Positions 12,280 to 22,785 of a stretch of 64,000 nucleotides of DNA are shown piece by piece. This DNA is from Isoetes taiwanensis. Lineage: Eukaryota > Streptophyta > Lycopodiopsida > Isoetales > Isoetaceae. The DNA lies in the NCBI GenBank assembly GCA_021234155.1, contig JAJEKV010000054.1:2203574-2267573 (forward strand). Reading direction: 5' to 3'. A program made the position numbers and the translations under genes. The notes beneath the pieces were generated by a model that ran no database searches, was not told where the DNA came from, and was given only the letters and a program-made list of their open reading frames with translations. Position 1 is the first letter of the stretch, and each line of letters opens with the position of its first letter.

Positions 12280-12722
12280 GACACCTCTTGCCAATTCACC
12301 TATCCCAAACTTCAGATTATCTCCTTCTCATTTGCCTCCAAATCCTGTTTCATGGTCATCTGCTAATGCTCAATACCTTATCTTCTTTTTGTTTGACTTC
12401 ATGCTCTAGCATTTTGCTTGGCATATTGTTCATGCAGGTTTTTGGACTTATTGGCACACCAGGAGTCTTCTATTTCAGCTCTCTCATAGAGGGCAAGGCA
12501 GTTTATCTAGTCAAATTGTAACAGAATCTTGGTGTGGTTGCTGCTAAGTTGTTATAAACTTGAAGATACATACTACTAAGTTTTCTTCTAAGGTTACTTA
12601 AGTTTGGCTGTTGCTAATGTAGGAATTTTTTTCCATTAGTGAGACTCTTGTATGGCTTTAATTAATTAATGGAAAAAACACCTCTTACTTTCAAAAAAAA
12701 AAAAAAAAAAAAAAAAGGATTC

Positions 12723-13465
12723 TAAAGAGGCGAGAACAAATCAATGCTTGAGATACATGGAAGAAATGAACAAAGGCAGTAGTAGAAGACTTCATGTTGA
12801 TGAGCTAGAAATTCATAATATTTTTGATATTACGCTCTTAGAAAACATAATTATTAAAAAAAATTATTTTGAGGCTGTAAATAGTAGAGATTCTAAATCA
12901 TGGTTGGCAGCTATGCAAGAGGAAATGAAAGCTTTTAAAAGAACATAAACTTATGAGGTGGTTGACAGACCAGAGGGAAAAATATAATAGGAAGCAAATG
13001 GGTATTCAGAATAAAACCAAGCAATGATGAAAAAATCAGGAAATTCAAGGCAAGGTTAGTTGCACAGGGCTTTACTCAAAGAAAGGGACAGGATTTTGAT
13101 GAGACATTCTCACCATTGGTAAAATTAAACAGTTTGAGAATTTTGTTAGCCATGGCAAATGCACATGATCTTGAATTACATCATATGGATGTAAGCACTG
13201 CTTTTCTTAATGCAAAACTTGAAGAAGAAATTTATCTTAGACAAGCTCCAGGTTTTGAAATAGGTGAAGGAAAAGTCTGGAAGCTAAAGAGAGCTGTATA
13301 TGGCCTAAGGCAATCTCCTCGTGAATGGTATAAATGCATGAATAATTACCTTCAAGAGCAAGGGTTTCAGAAATTGGTGTGATGGGAATTTGTATAAATA
13401 CAAAGCAGGAGAAGAATGGTGCATAATAGCCTTGTATGTGGATGACAAATTATGTCTATAAGGTG
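12723..13465 (+). pseudogene. Ty1/copia reverse transcriptase remnant
   Basis: Resumes copia pol right after the LINE poly(A). It reads W..AMQEEMKAF at the start, then a stop, then GSKWVFRIKPS, KARLVAQGFTQRKGQDFDETFSPL, HHMDVSTAFLNAKLEEEIYL (block A Asp), VYGLRQSPREWY, and finally ALYVDD (13429-13446), the copia YVDD active site. The open stretch at 13116-13382 holds most of these blocks. Frameshifts near 12950 and 13380 break it. RNase H and the 3' LTR are absent: a different LINE fragment begins at about 13470. Confidence 0.85.
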
Positions 13466-13469
13466 TTGT

Positions 13470-14095
13470 ATATTATGCCTGAAGAAAGTTTACCACGTTT
13501 GGCTTTAGAGGAGGCACATATTAAGGGCTGGATTGATGATGCCACTTAGTGGATGGCACGATGGGGGATGAATATAACTTTGCATAAAGGTGATATCCGC
13601 ACATGGGTCAAAATGAATGTTCTTCAAAGGACAAGGAGAGATGAGGTAGTAAAAAAGGAGTTTTATAGGATCCATATTAATCCTACATTGCAGGAGGCAA
13701 AGTACTTTTGGCAGAGGAGATTTCCACGAAGCAATAGACATGCCACCTACAAGATGAGGTTGAGCTTACATAGGCTTGGTGTTGAAGTAGGCAAGTGGAA
13801 TGACATTCCTCACGAGCTTAGATTGTGTAAGATATGTGAGGCGGGGATACTTGAAGATGAGGAACATATGTACTTCTACATATTTGAGAGAATTATGATG
13901 TATGTGATGACATGTTGATGGTTTTCTTTGATTTTCCAGGATCATGTATTGGGAGATGTATCATTGATATTTTAGAGTGTAGGGACGATGTTTTAAGAAC
14001 CTTAAAAGTAGATGAGTTAGAGGTAGGAGAGACTAATGCATTACTATCAGATGATACATTAGATGATTTGTTTTATAATGTTGAATGTACAAGTT
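13470..14095 (+). pseudogene. LINE ORF2 C-terminal fragment with Cys-Cys-His-Cys-like domain
   Basis: A frame beginning MPEESLPRLALEEAH (about 13480) runs, with a stop, into 13553-13918. It contains NPTLQEAKYFW, then RLSLHRLGVEVGKWN and CKICEAGILEDEEHMYF. This is the arrangement seen at the C terminus of many LINE ORF2 proteins: a basic segment with RLxxHxLxIExGR, then CxxCxxxxxEDExH. The final Cys is lost. A second frame (13912-14097) continues after a stop. The same domain type occurs at 35.3-35.8 kb and 36.6-37.1 kb (minus). No tail was found, so family membership is uncertain. Confidence 0.6.
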
Positions 14096-14142
14096 GAACA
14101 TCTTATAGACCTGGTGGTCTCACAAACGTAATAACCAAATTT

Positions 14143-14180
14143 TATCTCTCCCTCTCTCCCTCCCTCCCTCCCTCTCTCTC
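14143..14180. repeat. CT-rich microsatellite
   Basis: A pure pyrimidine tract of CTCC and CT units lies just upstream of the ATG at 14222. It could be part of a 5' leader or an unrelated microsatellite. Confidence 0.85.
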
Positions 14181-14221
14181 TCAAATAACCCTAGACGCTT
14201 GTCTTGAGCGGTAACTTGACG

Positions 14222-14533
14222 ATGGCTAAGCAACCGAAGGTCGAAGCCAAATCCGGCTCCTGTGATGCACACACTCCAAAAGAGAAAAGCAGTTCCGAAA
14301 TGGGCCTGGCTGTAGCTGAAATATTGGCATATGCACATATGGCAGTAGATGCGGCGTGCTCTCAGCCAGAAATAGGTAACCTAGTCACTAGGACTGTACC
14401 ACCTCATCTGATAACATCCTCAATGGTTACCCAACCTGAAAATACAATCAATATGATCAACAAGATTGTGAAAGAAATGCTTTGTAAGTTTGAGGAAAAG
14501 AAATTAATCACGAGAATTTCTCTCATAATTTAA
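14222..14533 (+). pseudogene. Hypothetical 5' coding remnant
   Basis: An ATG in good context (GACGATGGCT, at 14222) opens a hydrophilic frame starting MAKQPKVEAKSGSCD and ending at 14533. It follows a CT-rich leader and a CCCTAG stretch, as plant 5' leaders often do. After the stop, other frames to about 14720 keep a charged, coiled-coil-like character (FIEDMEKLKSDHE). This suggests a frameshifted gene 5' end or a retroelement gag. I do not recognise the family, and the upstream ATG at 14204 is less convincing. Confidence 0.3.
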
Positions 14534-15499
14534 AAAGGGCTTTTATAGAAGATATGGAGAAATTGAAAAGCGATCACGAGATTAGTTGAGCAAGCAAAAA
14601 AAAGAACTTCGGGGCAGAAATTGAAAGATTAGATCGAGGCAAGCAGAGAAGGATGAACCAGAGGAAGAATCTAAATGCAAAGATGATGATAGGGTCTCAC
14701 GAATTGCAATAACAAATGGCCAAATTTATTGAATATCAAGATAGGAAAAGCGAGCTTTGAATCGAGGCCCGAGTAGGAATCTGAGGAAGAAGCCAATGAG
14801 GATGTTAAATTGAAAGTTTCCAATATATTCAAAGAGAAAATGGCAATAGAAGATCCAGGTGTTTAGGATGCTTTTAGAGTAGGAAAACCCTCGGGTAGGC
14901 CCGAGGCATATTGTGGTTAAGTTTTGCAGCAGAGAACACAAGTTTAATATGCTAAAGAAGAGAGTATCATTGAAGGGAGGAAATGTTTAGATTAATGAGG
15001 AAACAAGATTGCAAATTAAACGGGAGTGTTGCAGCACTCCCGTTTCAAAGATTCCCTTTAAAAAAACACCATGCTCTTAAAATTGGCCTTTTTTGGACAA
15101 ACTTGAGGATTTCAAAAGGTTCAGTTTTTCTTCCCCCTCATTTTGGCTCCTCATTAAGTGACAAGTTTGTTTTTTGCAAGGAAACACCCTTGAAAATGGC
15201 AAAATATAGACATGAATACATAATCTCTGAAAGTGAGATATCAAAAACATCAAAATAGAGAAGAAAAAATAATAATTATTTCTTAAAAAAAATTCAGTAC
15301 ATCAATTTGGCACCCCCAAAATTTGGTGCGTATTGAACATGCTTGTCCGACGCTGCAACTAAGTATTTGTCTCAAGTATCCATGTTTAGTTGTTTTATCA
15401 AACATGTTTGACGTTCTATTGGCTGAATAAAAAACAAGAAAATAATCAAGTAATTAAATGAAAATCAGGACACATAAAACAAAAAATGTAAAGACAAAA

Positions 15500-15694
15500 G
15501 TATTCTGGAATACACTTTTGCTTTTCTAAAAAACAAACATGTATTCCAGAATACACTTTGAATTTTCATAGAAAGCAAAAGTGTATTCCAGAATACACTT
15601 TTGCTTTCTTGAGAAAACAAATGTGTATTCTGGAATACACCTTTGCTTTCTAAGAAATCAAACAAGTATTCTGGAACAATGTATATTCCGGAAC
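15500..15694. repeat. Cluster 1 of palindrome GTATTCYRGAATAC
   Basis: Six copies of a 14-bp palindrome occur at 15500, 15541, 15583, 15625, 15666 (partial) and 15681 (partial), spaced about 40 bp apart. The core TTCnnGAA (CC, CT or TC centre variants written as CCAG, CTGG and CCGG) is perfectly dyad symmetric. Spacer sequences rich in TTTGC and AAACAAA are also partly repeated. TTCnnGAA is the two-subunit core of heat-shock elements; whether these act as such is unknown. Confidence 0.8.
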
Positions 15695-15799
15695 GTGCAT
15701 CCTCAGAACGTGCATAGTTGTTGTGTTTCTTCACATTCCATTTGCTGCTTCTTTGTAAAAATGGAAGGCAAATCCATGCCATAGCTTCACTGCCAAAGC

Positions 15800-16640
15800 C
15801 AGCATCCTAGCATACTCAAAGAGAGTCTTGCCTTCAAAGTCAGATATATTTGCTAACAAATCCTCTGAAAACTCACAATCCATAAACAGTTGGATAACAG
15901 CTCCACCATAATTCCATAGTTGTGCAAATCAATTATCTAACTCAAATGCCCATATAATGCATATTCCGATGCAACCAGCAAAAACTTCAAAGCTAGTTGG
16001 AACAATGCAACTGGCGCTTTAGTTCAAAGCAGAAAAAAGAGGATATCAGAGGCTTAAAAATGTAATGGCCTTTGCTGTAACCCGTGGAATTGTGCTCGCT
16101 GTTTGCATCTCGAACAATAGTTCTGAAGCATCGAATATCACAGGATTTAGACATGCATTGAAGCAGGACTATAACCCTGGATCCATTTTGAGCTCCATTA
16201 ATGGCGAAATTTTTGAGAGTTGGCGGGATGATCATATCCCCATGTTTCTTCTCGGAGGCATCAAAAGCATCTACCAAGAGGGGAGTCGGTCGTAACACTC
16301 ATTAGCCCACCGTCCATTAGCCCACGTCTAAGATGCGAGGAGAAAATGCTTGAGTTCACGATACTTATAACATGTAGCAAATAGAAGGTAATGATGGCTA
16401 TAATTATAGTATCTAATGGAGCGATATATCACGATTATCTAATGATTTGTGTAGCTGTACAATACCATCTTTTGAACTGAAAATGTTCCACGTTTATCCT
16501 GCGCTAATACTAGGCCTTTATTCTCGCAAAAGGAATGGACTAGAGTAGTAAAAGTGGGCTCGCCATTGGCAATTTCTCCTATGTTAGCGGCTGCATATTC
16601 AAGCATTCTTTGCAACACATCATTTCCAGATCCTACAGAA
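15800..16640 (-). pseudogene. Eroded minus-strand coding remnants, family unknown
   Basis: On the minus strand a good splice acceptor (TTCTTTCTGTAG, about 16640) precedes an open stretch with MLEYAAANIGEIANGEP. Another open stretch (16298-15993) contains LLVDAFDASEKKHGDMIIP. A third (about 15950-15780) contains DFEGKTLFEYARMLALAVK. Their composition is protein-like and they lie downstream of the GDSL pseudogene on the same strand. They do not match the expected later GDSL exons as far as I can tell, so they may be another gene. Confidence 0.3.
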
Positions 16641-16679
16641 AGAAGATAAAATCAGGAGCTAAGGAAGTATGGTTACTAT

Positions 16680-17115
16680 GCATGGTTGAGATCAGTGGAA
16701 GCATCACGTCTGGAAGCATCTTTAAGTATAAGTCACATGCACTTTCCTTGCCCAGTATGCTTATGATATCTGCATGAGTACTCCAAAACTTGTCTAATTG
16801 TTGCCACATATTGATTCTCCCAATTTGGAGCCTATTAACTTAGCTGGTTGAGTTCTAAATCTAATATGAAGCTAAATCTTAAAGCCAAGTCCTATCTCGT
16901 TTAGAATTCCTGGAGCTCCTAAGCCATAATTGACACCCTTGAAAATGGCCTCCTTTTTGTACATGGTGCAAGGAATGGAGGTGCAAAACGAACACCAAAC
17001 ATTTGACCTGCAACAAACAAATGCCATCATCAGGGTTGGAATAAACTGCCACGAATTATATCAGGTTTGGTCCTTCTGTTGCTGAATCTTCCAGGGAAAT
17101 CTATGCATGCTTCTC
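16680..17115 (-). pseudogene. GDSL esterase/lipase pseudogene
   Basis: Minus-strand pieces follow the order of a plant GDSL esterase/lipase. IDFPGRFSNRRTKPDII (about 17100-17050) is the end of exon 1 (GRFSNGRT..DII block). An acceptor TTGTTGCAG is followed by FGVRFAPPFLAPCT (about 17010-16970) and, after a frameshift, FKGVNYGLGAPGILNEIGL (about 16940-16890), the GVNYASGGAGIL block. INMWQQLDKFWSTHADIIS and ILGKESACDLY (about 16810-16740) match the next exon. The GDSL start and the catalytic SxNDF and DxxH blocks were not found. Frameshifts make it non-functional. Confidence 0.65.
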
Positions 17116-17189
17116 TTAAGCGTACAAGCAGTAGCCCAAAGGTTCCAGGGAAATCTATTTATGCTTCTCTTAAGCGTACAAGCAGTAGC
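17090..17189. repeat. 54-bp tandem duplication within GDSL exon 1 remnant
   Basis: Two adjacent copies (17090-17143 and from 17144) share TCCAGGGAAATCTAT and the following ATGCTTCTCTTAAGCGTACA, with few differences. The duplication interrupts the GDSL frame. Confidence 0.8.
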
Positions 17190-18545
17190 ATATTTAGTTC
17201 TGTTAATATCAAAATTAAATAATGTGTGCTTTTCTATAAGAGAGTGCACAGTTAGGATTTAGTAAGTGCAATCGGATATCTGAACAAGCTGAAGCTCATT
17301 GACATGAAATTCCCGACTAACATCTCTGCTTATTCTATCATAGTTAGCTTCAATCGATGCTGCGAAAGTCTTGAAACCTAAAACTTAAACAGTAAGAAAT
17401 CTTGCAGAAAGCAATAACTGAGCATCGCTGCTTTCAGACAGCTTCTAAGAGAACAGAAAACTTCCAAGAGATCTAAAAGCTTCTACGCGACCAAATTGCA
17501 TCATGGCAATGAAAAACAAGTGATGCCGCATTGAAGATTGCCCAACAAGGCCTTTAAATCATGAGCATCTAAAAGGAATTCCAGTCTTGGCATACACAGC
17601 ATATTCTTAAGGGTGTTTCGGGCAACCAAAAAAAGGATATGGTATGGCAATGTAGGGAAATTTTATCGAAATATTGAGGCAGTTTGCAAAGATATTGAGG
17701 CATTCAGAAATTTCCTAAATATAATGATTTGAACTTGCTACCTTAAAGCACTAAAAGAATGATTACGTTCCACTATGTGCATGATACAAATGAGTTTCTT
17801 TACTTACAATTGCAACAACGTGCATAGTTGAGAAGCCTGGGAAACATGTTGGTACTTCACTAATGTCTGGTTGGCCACTTAGGATGAGGCGGCAAAGGCC
17901 TTTAAGACATGGAGAAAGCACAGTGTTGTGGGCCCTTGGTCTTTATAGAATCATTATTTTGTAACTAGAGTTACTCCTTGGAGGATATGAGCTTGGATAC
18001 ATGGCCACGTGAGACTCATAACCGCCTAGATTGTTTCTGCAAAAATGAAAAAAATCGAGAGTGTAAGGCTGCCGGATTGCAAAATGGCAATTTTACATAC
18101 ACGAATACAATGGTCTGCGGATGCCCGATGCCCCAAAATCAATGCTTTCAATTAAGTTACCAGGATGGATACCCGAATTAACTAAACCAAAGCCAAATCT
18201 TGGGGGATAAGCATCGGGAGAAGACCCATGAAGATCTCATATATGGTGTGCATGCAATTGGTAAAACTGATGCATAATTGTCTAAGTTGCTGCCTGTGGA
18301 AAGCATTACAGAAATCAGCTTCTTGCAACACGTCCCAAGAGCTGCAACAACAGAATCACCCAATGACGGACCTGTTCGTCCAACCCTAGATGGACACCTT
18401 TCGACCCTAGCCGATGTAATAGCGATGGGTTCACATGTCGCATAAAACCAATGCAAAACCCATGCAAAGGCAATGTGTGGCTAAGTCCCGAGAGAAAGAT
18501 AAGCCAAGGAAAGCGAAAACTCGAGGTCTTTCTGAAAACCAAAAC

Positions 18546-18836
18546 GTATTCCGGAATACAAAGTGTATTCCAGAATAAGTTTTCCACTATCATTTGGAAC
18601 CAAGATCCAGTATCCCTGGTCCCAAAAAAAAAGAAAAGGAATCCTTTTATCATTTAAAGCCATAATCTTGTATCCCCACAAAACAAGCAAAAAAATCGCA
18701 AAAGTCATTGAAATAAATTGAAAATGCCAAAAAGCTTTGACTCTTCAAGAACAGGATATGTATTCCAGAATACAAAAATGGTTTCATATTTTTTTTCCTT
18801 TCTCTATTCCGGAATAGCAAGTGTATTCCAGAATAC
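18546..18836. repeat. Cluster 2 of palindrome GTATTCYRGAATAC
   Basis: Copies occur at 18546, 18565, 18760, 18804 (ends C/G in place of G/C) and 18823. All keep TTCCAGAA or TTCCGGAA. Sequences beside them (AAGTGTATTCC, AATACAAAAATG) recur within this cluster and partly in cluster 1. The two clusters therefore probably derive from one repeat family. Confidence 0.75.
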
Positions 18837-19952
18837 AAAAATGATTTCACGTATTCGAACACAATATCCCTTTTTCGCTACTATGTTCTGCTCTTCAAAC
18901 AAGAGAAATTTGCTAATTTCTAAGACACATGGAAAACTGGATTTTGGCCCTTTTGGATCAAAGAGCTCTCATCACTTCTGTGATTCTCTCATCACTTCTC
19001 ATATTTTTGGTTGATTCTCTCATCACTTCTCATACTTTTGCACAAAATTGAGTATTTTAAAAATACTGTAAATTTTGATTTGAATATCAAGATTTTATCT
19101 TCAAATTTTTAATATACCACAATTCAATTACTACTTCATTTTTATTTTAGGTTAAAAGTTATGTTCTCTTAAAATAGGAGTTCTTTCAAAAAACATACTT
19201 GGAAAAAATTCTAATTGATTGGAAAAGTGTCACTTTGACATAGTCAGTTCTCTATTCGCAGAAAAAGATGGGCTATTTTGGGGGGGTCAAAATACAGTTT
19301 TATGTCTTCTTTTTCTTTTTAACCTCAATTTAGCCCCATTTTTGAGAAAAAAAGGGAATCTTTGAGGAATATTCCTTTTGCTCTCGTTTAGATGATTTGC
19401 TCCCGTTTATTATGCAATCTTGTTAGGACTTAAAGACCATTATCAGCAGCATAAACGGGATGTTCAAGGAATGAAAGAAGCGAGAAAATTTGGACACAAA
19501 AACTTCGATGGATAAAAGGAGAGCTTGTCATTCAAGCGGTGAAAAATAGAAATTAGAGACCATCAAGATTAGTGCGTGGAATATCAACCAATTAGATGAA
19601 GACAACAAAAAAGAAAAAAAAAAAAAAAAAAGAATAGCTGATCTTCTATGTTGCAAACCTCTCGAAAATAGGTCACTCCTGAAACAGCTTCCATCTCACC
19701 AACAGGTCACTCAAAAACCTGCAAATATAATCCGAATTCAAACCCTAAAATAAGAACCTAATTGCCTAAAGTAATACCTTAAATATGATAGAAAGCTGAA
19801 ACAACTTCATAAAGTTATGAAACCTCAAACTTCTACATGTAAAAGGGATAAAGAATCAAGGTGCAAAATGCAACGACAAGGCTTGTCCGGCCTCTATCAT
19901 GCCAATTCATCAACAAATAGCTCCAATGGCCACAACATCTTGAAAAACTAAT
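18837..19952. other. AT-rich intergenic DNA
   Basis: No gene recognised. TTCTCTCATCACTTCTCATA-like phrases repeat near 18970-19045. An A-rich tract lies at about 19608-19632, preceded by IKISAWNINQL-like sequence that faintly recalls the start of a LINE endonuclease; this is too short to call. Confidence 0.4.
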
Positions 19953-19953
19953 C

Positions 19954-20025
19954 CTTGATAATCAAAGGAAATTTTTCACTTGATAATCAAAGGGAAATTT
20001 TCACTTGATAATCAAAGGAAATTTT
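19954..20025. repeat. 25-bp tandem repeat, three units
   Basis: Units starting CTTGATAATCAAAGG at 19954, 19979 and 20004 differ by one or two bases; the third is shortened. Confidence 0.9.
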
Positions 20026-20303
20026 AATTTAGAAAGCAGATCTTACGGCATTGACAAGGATGTAGTAGTACTAAGCATGCTTCATTGAGCCTTGCAAAAT
20101 GATGATGTTGGGATCAGCTTTGCAAATTGGTCATATGCCCCGCTAACCATGCCTTGCTACCATTTAGGAACGATCCAAATGCAGCAATGTGAACCATTAT
20201 ATGGTGGTATCTCTTGTGAATAGGAATCGAATGGGAAAGCACCACGAGAATATATGAAAATTAGAGGGTAGCTCTGATAAAATTGAAGTGAGTTTGCACA
20301 ATT

Positions 20304-20900
20304 TTAATCCACGATGCTGCAGGCGCAATCATCTACTTGGCATCTCCATCTACGGGCTAACTGACCATAACTGTAGTTTGGGAGCTCTTGCTGTGGGTAT
20401 TCCATATTTTCCTCTAAAGCAAAACACTTGGGAGTGACCTGAGCAACCTTGACATCCCCTTGAGCCCCATGAACATCATCCGACTGTTGATGATCTTGAA
20501 CTAAAACTGAATATTCAACTAAAGGGAACTCCATCACTTTTTTGGGTCAGCCCTTTCCTTATGGTAGGGGATTTCTGCTTGCCTCCTCGATTCAAACTTC
20601 GACTACTTCAGGAGACATTACGGTAACTTGAAAGAGTTTGCGGCATGATCGAGCCCCAGTTCTCATTTATGGAGTACATTCAAGCTAACCTCTAGATCAA
20701 TAGGTTCCTCCATCTTCCAAGCCCGTCGAGGCAAGCAGAACCTACAGTTAAAAACGTTAAAAATAGAGCAAAGGTTAAGAAACGATAACTTAGAGGTCCA
20801 ATGGATTTTTTACTTTAAACAGGACAAAGTTACCTGGCGCCTTCGGATCGAGACACAAAGGCTACAACACCGCTGGAATCGGGCCCTCTCCTCTCAGAAA
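20304..20900 (-). pseudogene. Possible SBP-box (SPL-like) transcription factor 5' remnant
   Basis: On the minus strand a donor-like GCCAG|GTAACTTT (about 20836) and an acceptor-like TTTTAACTGTAG (about 20740) bracket an intron. They are followed by KMEEPIDLEV and, after breaks, an open frame (20537-20304) that ends RRWRCQVDDCACS. CQVxxC is how the SBP zinc-finger domain begins (CQVEGC), and SPL genes often start with a short N-terminal exon of this kind. The frame stops after the first two cysteines, where a fuller domain should follow. Only this one motif supports the call. Confidence 0.3.
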
Positions 20901-21199
20901 ATGGATGGCGAAGTGTAGAGGAGATAGCTTTGGGTGCAGAATAATCCGAAAGTTACACTCCGGTGAAAAGGGAATTCCCTTCTCCGGAACCCCTTCCATG
21001 CGTGGCAGCATGATTCGCCAATGTATGGCATACGTCACAATAATAACTCATCAGTCAGCCTTAAATTTGAAAGGCACAGCCCGATCTTTGCTACTTGGGC
21101 GGTAGAGAGTTGTGAGGAGGTAATTCTGGAAGGCGGGATAACCATGGACACAACCGACATGTGAGATTTGCCTAGCCACAGATCCAACGGTTCGGAGAA

Positions 21200-21870
21200 T
21201 TTATGATCTCAGGAGGATCCTGGAGGACAAGATTAGCATCAGCCAAGTCAGCTAGGAAGGTGGGATCTCGGAGGGCGGGATCATGTAAGAACACCATGGC
21301 CGATGACGTGGCGTGTGCTCCAAGTCAGCTATTGGCACAGGATCACGGAGGAACACCGGGGCCGCTGGCATGGCGTATCATCCAAGTTAGCTATGGCCGT
21401 GGGATCCCAGGAGGCGGGATCACGTAAGAACACCATGGCGGCGATGGCATGGCGCCCGTCGAGGTCACTCGGGACATAATATCGCGAACACCGGTGGCGA
21501 TGGCATAGCACATGGGCGGGTCATCTACGGATGTAGGATCGCGGGGGGGATCATCCACAGGGAACACCATGGCTAATGGCGTGGCATGTCAACGAGTCAT
21601 TCTGGGGCGGAATCCGAAGCGTGATCTTCTGCGGTCGGTGGCGGGGATCCCTGAGGCGAGGATCACGCGGTAGCGAATAATCGGAGTCATCGAGGTCGAG
21701 GGTGGGATCCCGAGGAGGGATCACAAGCGTGTTGTTGACCGGGATCACGGAGGCGGATCACCCGCCTCGGATGGATGAATGCAGGTCGTGGCGGGGCGGG
21801 ATCCAGGAGACGGGGATCACAATCGTGCCGTTGACGTGATCTCGGGGAGAGGATAACAACCATGTCCCAA
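21200..21870. repeat. Degenerate GC-rich tandem array
   Basis: The phrase AACACCatGGcnGATGGCaTGGC recurs at 21290, 21352, 21429, 21487 and 21563, spacing 62, 77, 58 and 76 bp. It alternates with GGATCACGGAGG-type phrases that continue, more eroded, to about 21870. The alternating spacing suggests a two-part unit of about 135 bp. GC content is well above the surroundings. Confidence 0.65.
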
Positions 21871-22139
21871 GGGTACTGAAGGAAGGGATGACCAACAATG
21901 ATTCCGAAGGACATGATCTCCCTGAGGCGATTGAGATTTCATGGTGGTTGAGCGGTACCTAGCCGACGTTAATATCTGAAATGGATGTCTGCGATGAAGG
22001 ACGAGATTTTTCCAAAAAGGGAGTCCGCAAACAAATCCCGTCGAGAATGGATCGGCCTTGATGGATTGAGAATCCGAAGGATGATATTCACAGCTCCGAG
22101 ATCTCCAATACCAGAGTAAATATATCTTCACCCAAGACA

Positions 22140-22785
22140 AACTCTTGTTTAAAAAGCTAATTTTCTACATAAAGCTAGCAAGAACCATTACACAAGGGCC
22201 TAGTTTCCAACAAGTTTGCAGCCAAAATATACAAAGCATCCCAAGCCTAATGCAAAGCATCCAAGGCTAGCAAAAAACATTACACAAAGACATAGTTTCC
22301 AGCCAAAAGATGTGTAAGACTCCCTCGAGTGCAAGTGTTCCTTAAAATTTATCGCTCACTATTCTTTTGAACATAAAAATATATCTTTCTTGGAAAATAT
22401 GAAGAAGGAACCCTTGCATACATTTGAAAGCTTGGAACTTATTGACTCGTAGGTTGATACCAATATGTTGGAAGATATTCTCATCCTATATTCATGAGAT
22501 CACCACAATCAACACAATCAGATCAACTGATTAATGAGAACACTAAATCAACAAAATGAGATCAGCAACTAGCTCTAAATCAACAACTTGTTTCAATGAG
22601 ATCAACAACTAGCTCCAATGCTATATAACATGATAGCACAAAAAACAAGACATTTTTAAACAAAACTCAATAAAATCATACCTCGGCTGCTTAAGGCGCG
22701 GGCATGATGCAGAGACATATCGAGCAATGTGTTACCAAACCATCAACGTATTTACAGAAAAGAACGGAATGAATAAATGAAAAAC
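22140..22785. repeat. Repeat shared with 38.0-39.2 kb, downstream of the ERD7-like gene
   Basis: Phrases such as CTACATAAAGCTAGCAAGAA, TTATCGCTCACTATTCTTTT and TTGACTCGTAG..TTGATACCA recur in the same order at 38.1-39.1 kb. The stretch nearest the gene (about 22640-22785) would include its 3' UTR and is also present in the copy. Confidence 0.7.

Larger units (their letters stand above)
7640..12716 (+). mobile_element. L1-type LINE nested in the copia element
   Basis: A non-LTR retrotransposon about 5 kb long, in the same orientation as the copia element. In order it has an ORF1 remnant (about 7750-8557), an endonuclease (8641-9474), an RT (10132-11457), an unusual open frame (11737-12279), a short 3' UTR and a poly(A) tail (12693-12716). 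The right edge is fixed by the tail: copia RT sequence resumes directly afterwards. The left edge is uncertain, near 7600-7690, and no target-site duplication was found. Copia integrase is missing around the insertion, so a deletion accompanied or followed it. Confidence 0.8.

Noticed and set aside
15500-15694. CRISPR-like regular repeats
   Set aside because: The repeats are 14-bp palindromes with related spacers in eukaryotic DNA; there are no cas genes.
19560-19635. Start of a LINE endonuclease (IKISAWNINQL) before an A-rich tract
   Set aside because: Only a dozen residues are suggestive and nothing follows; chance similarity cannot be excluded.
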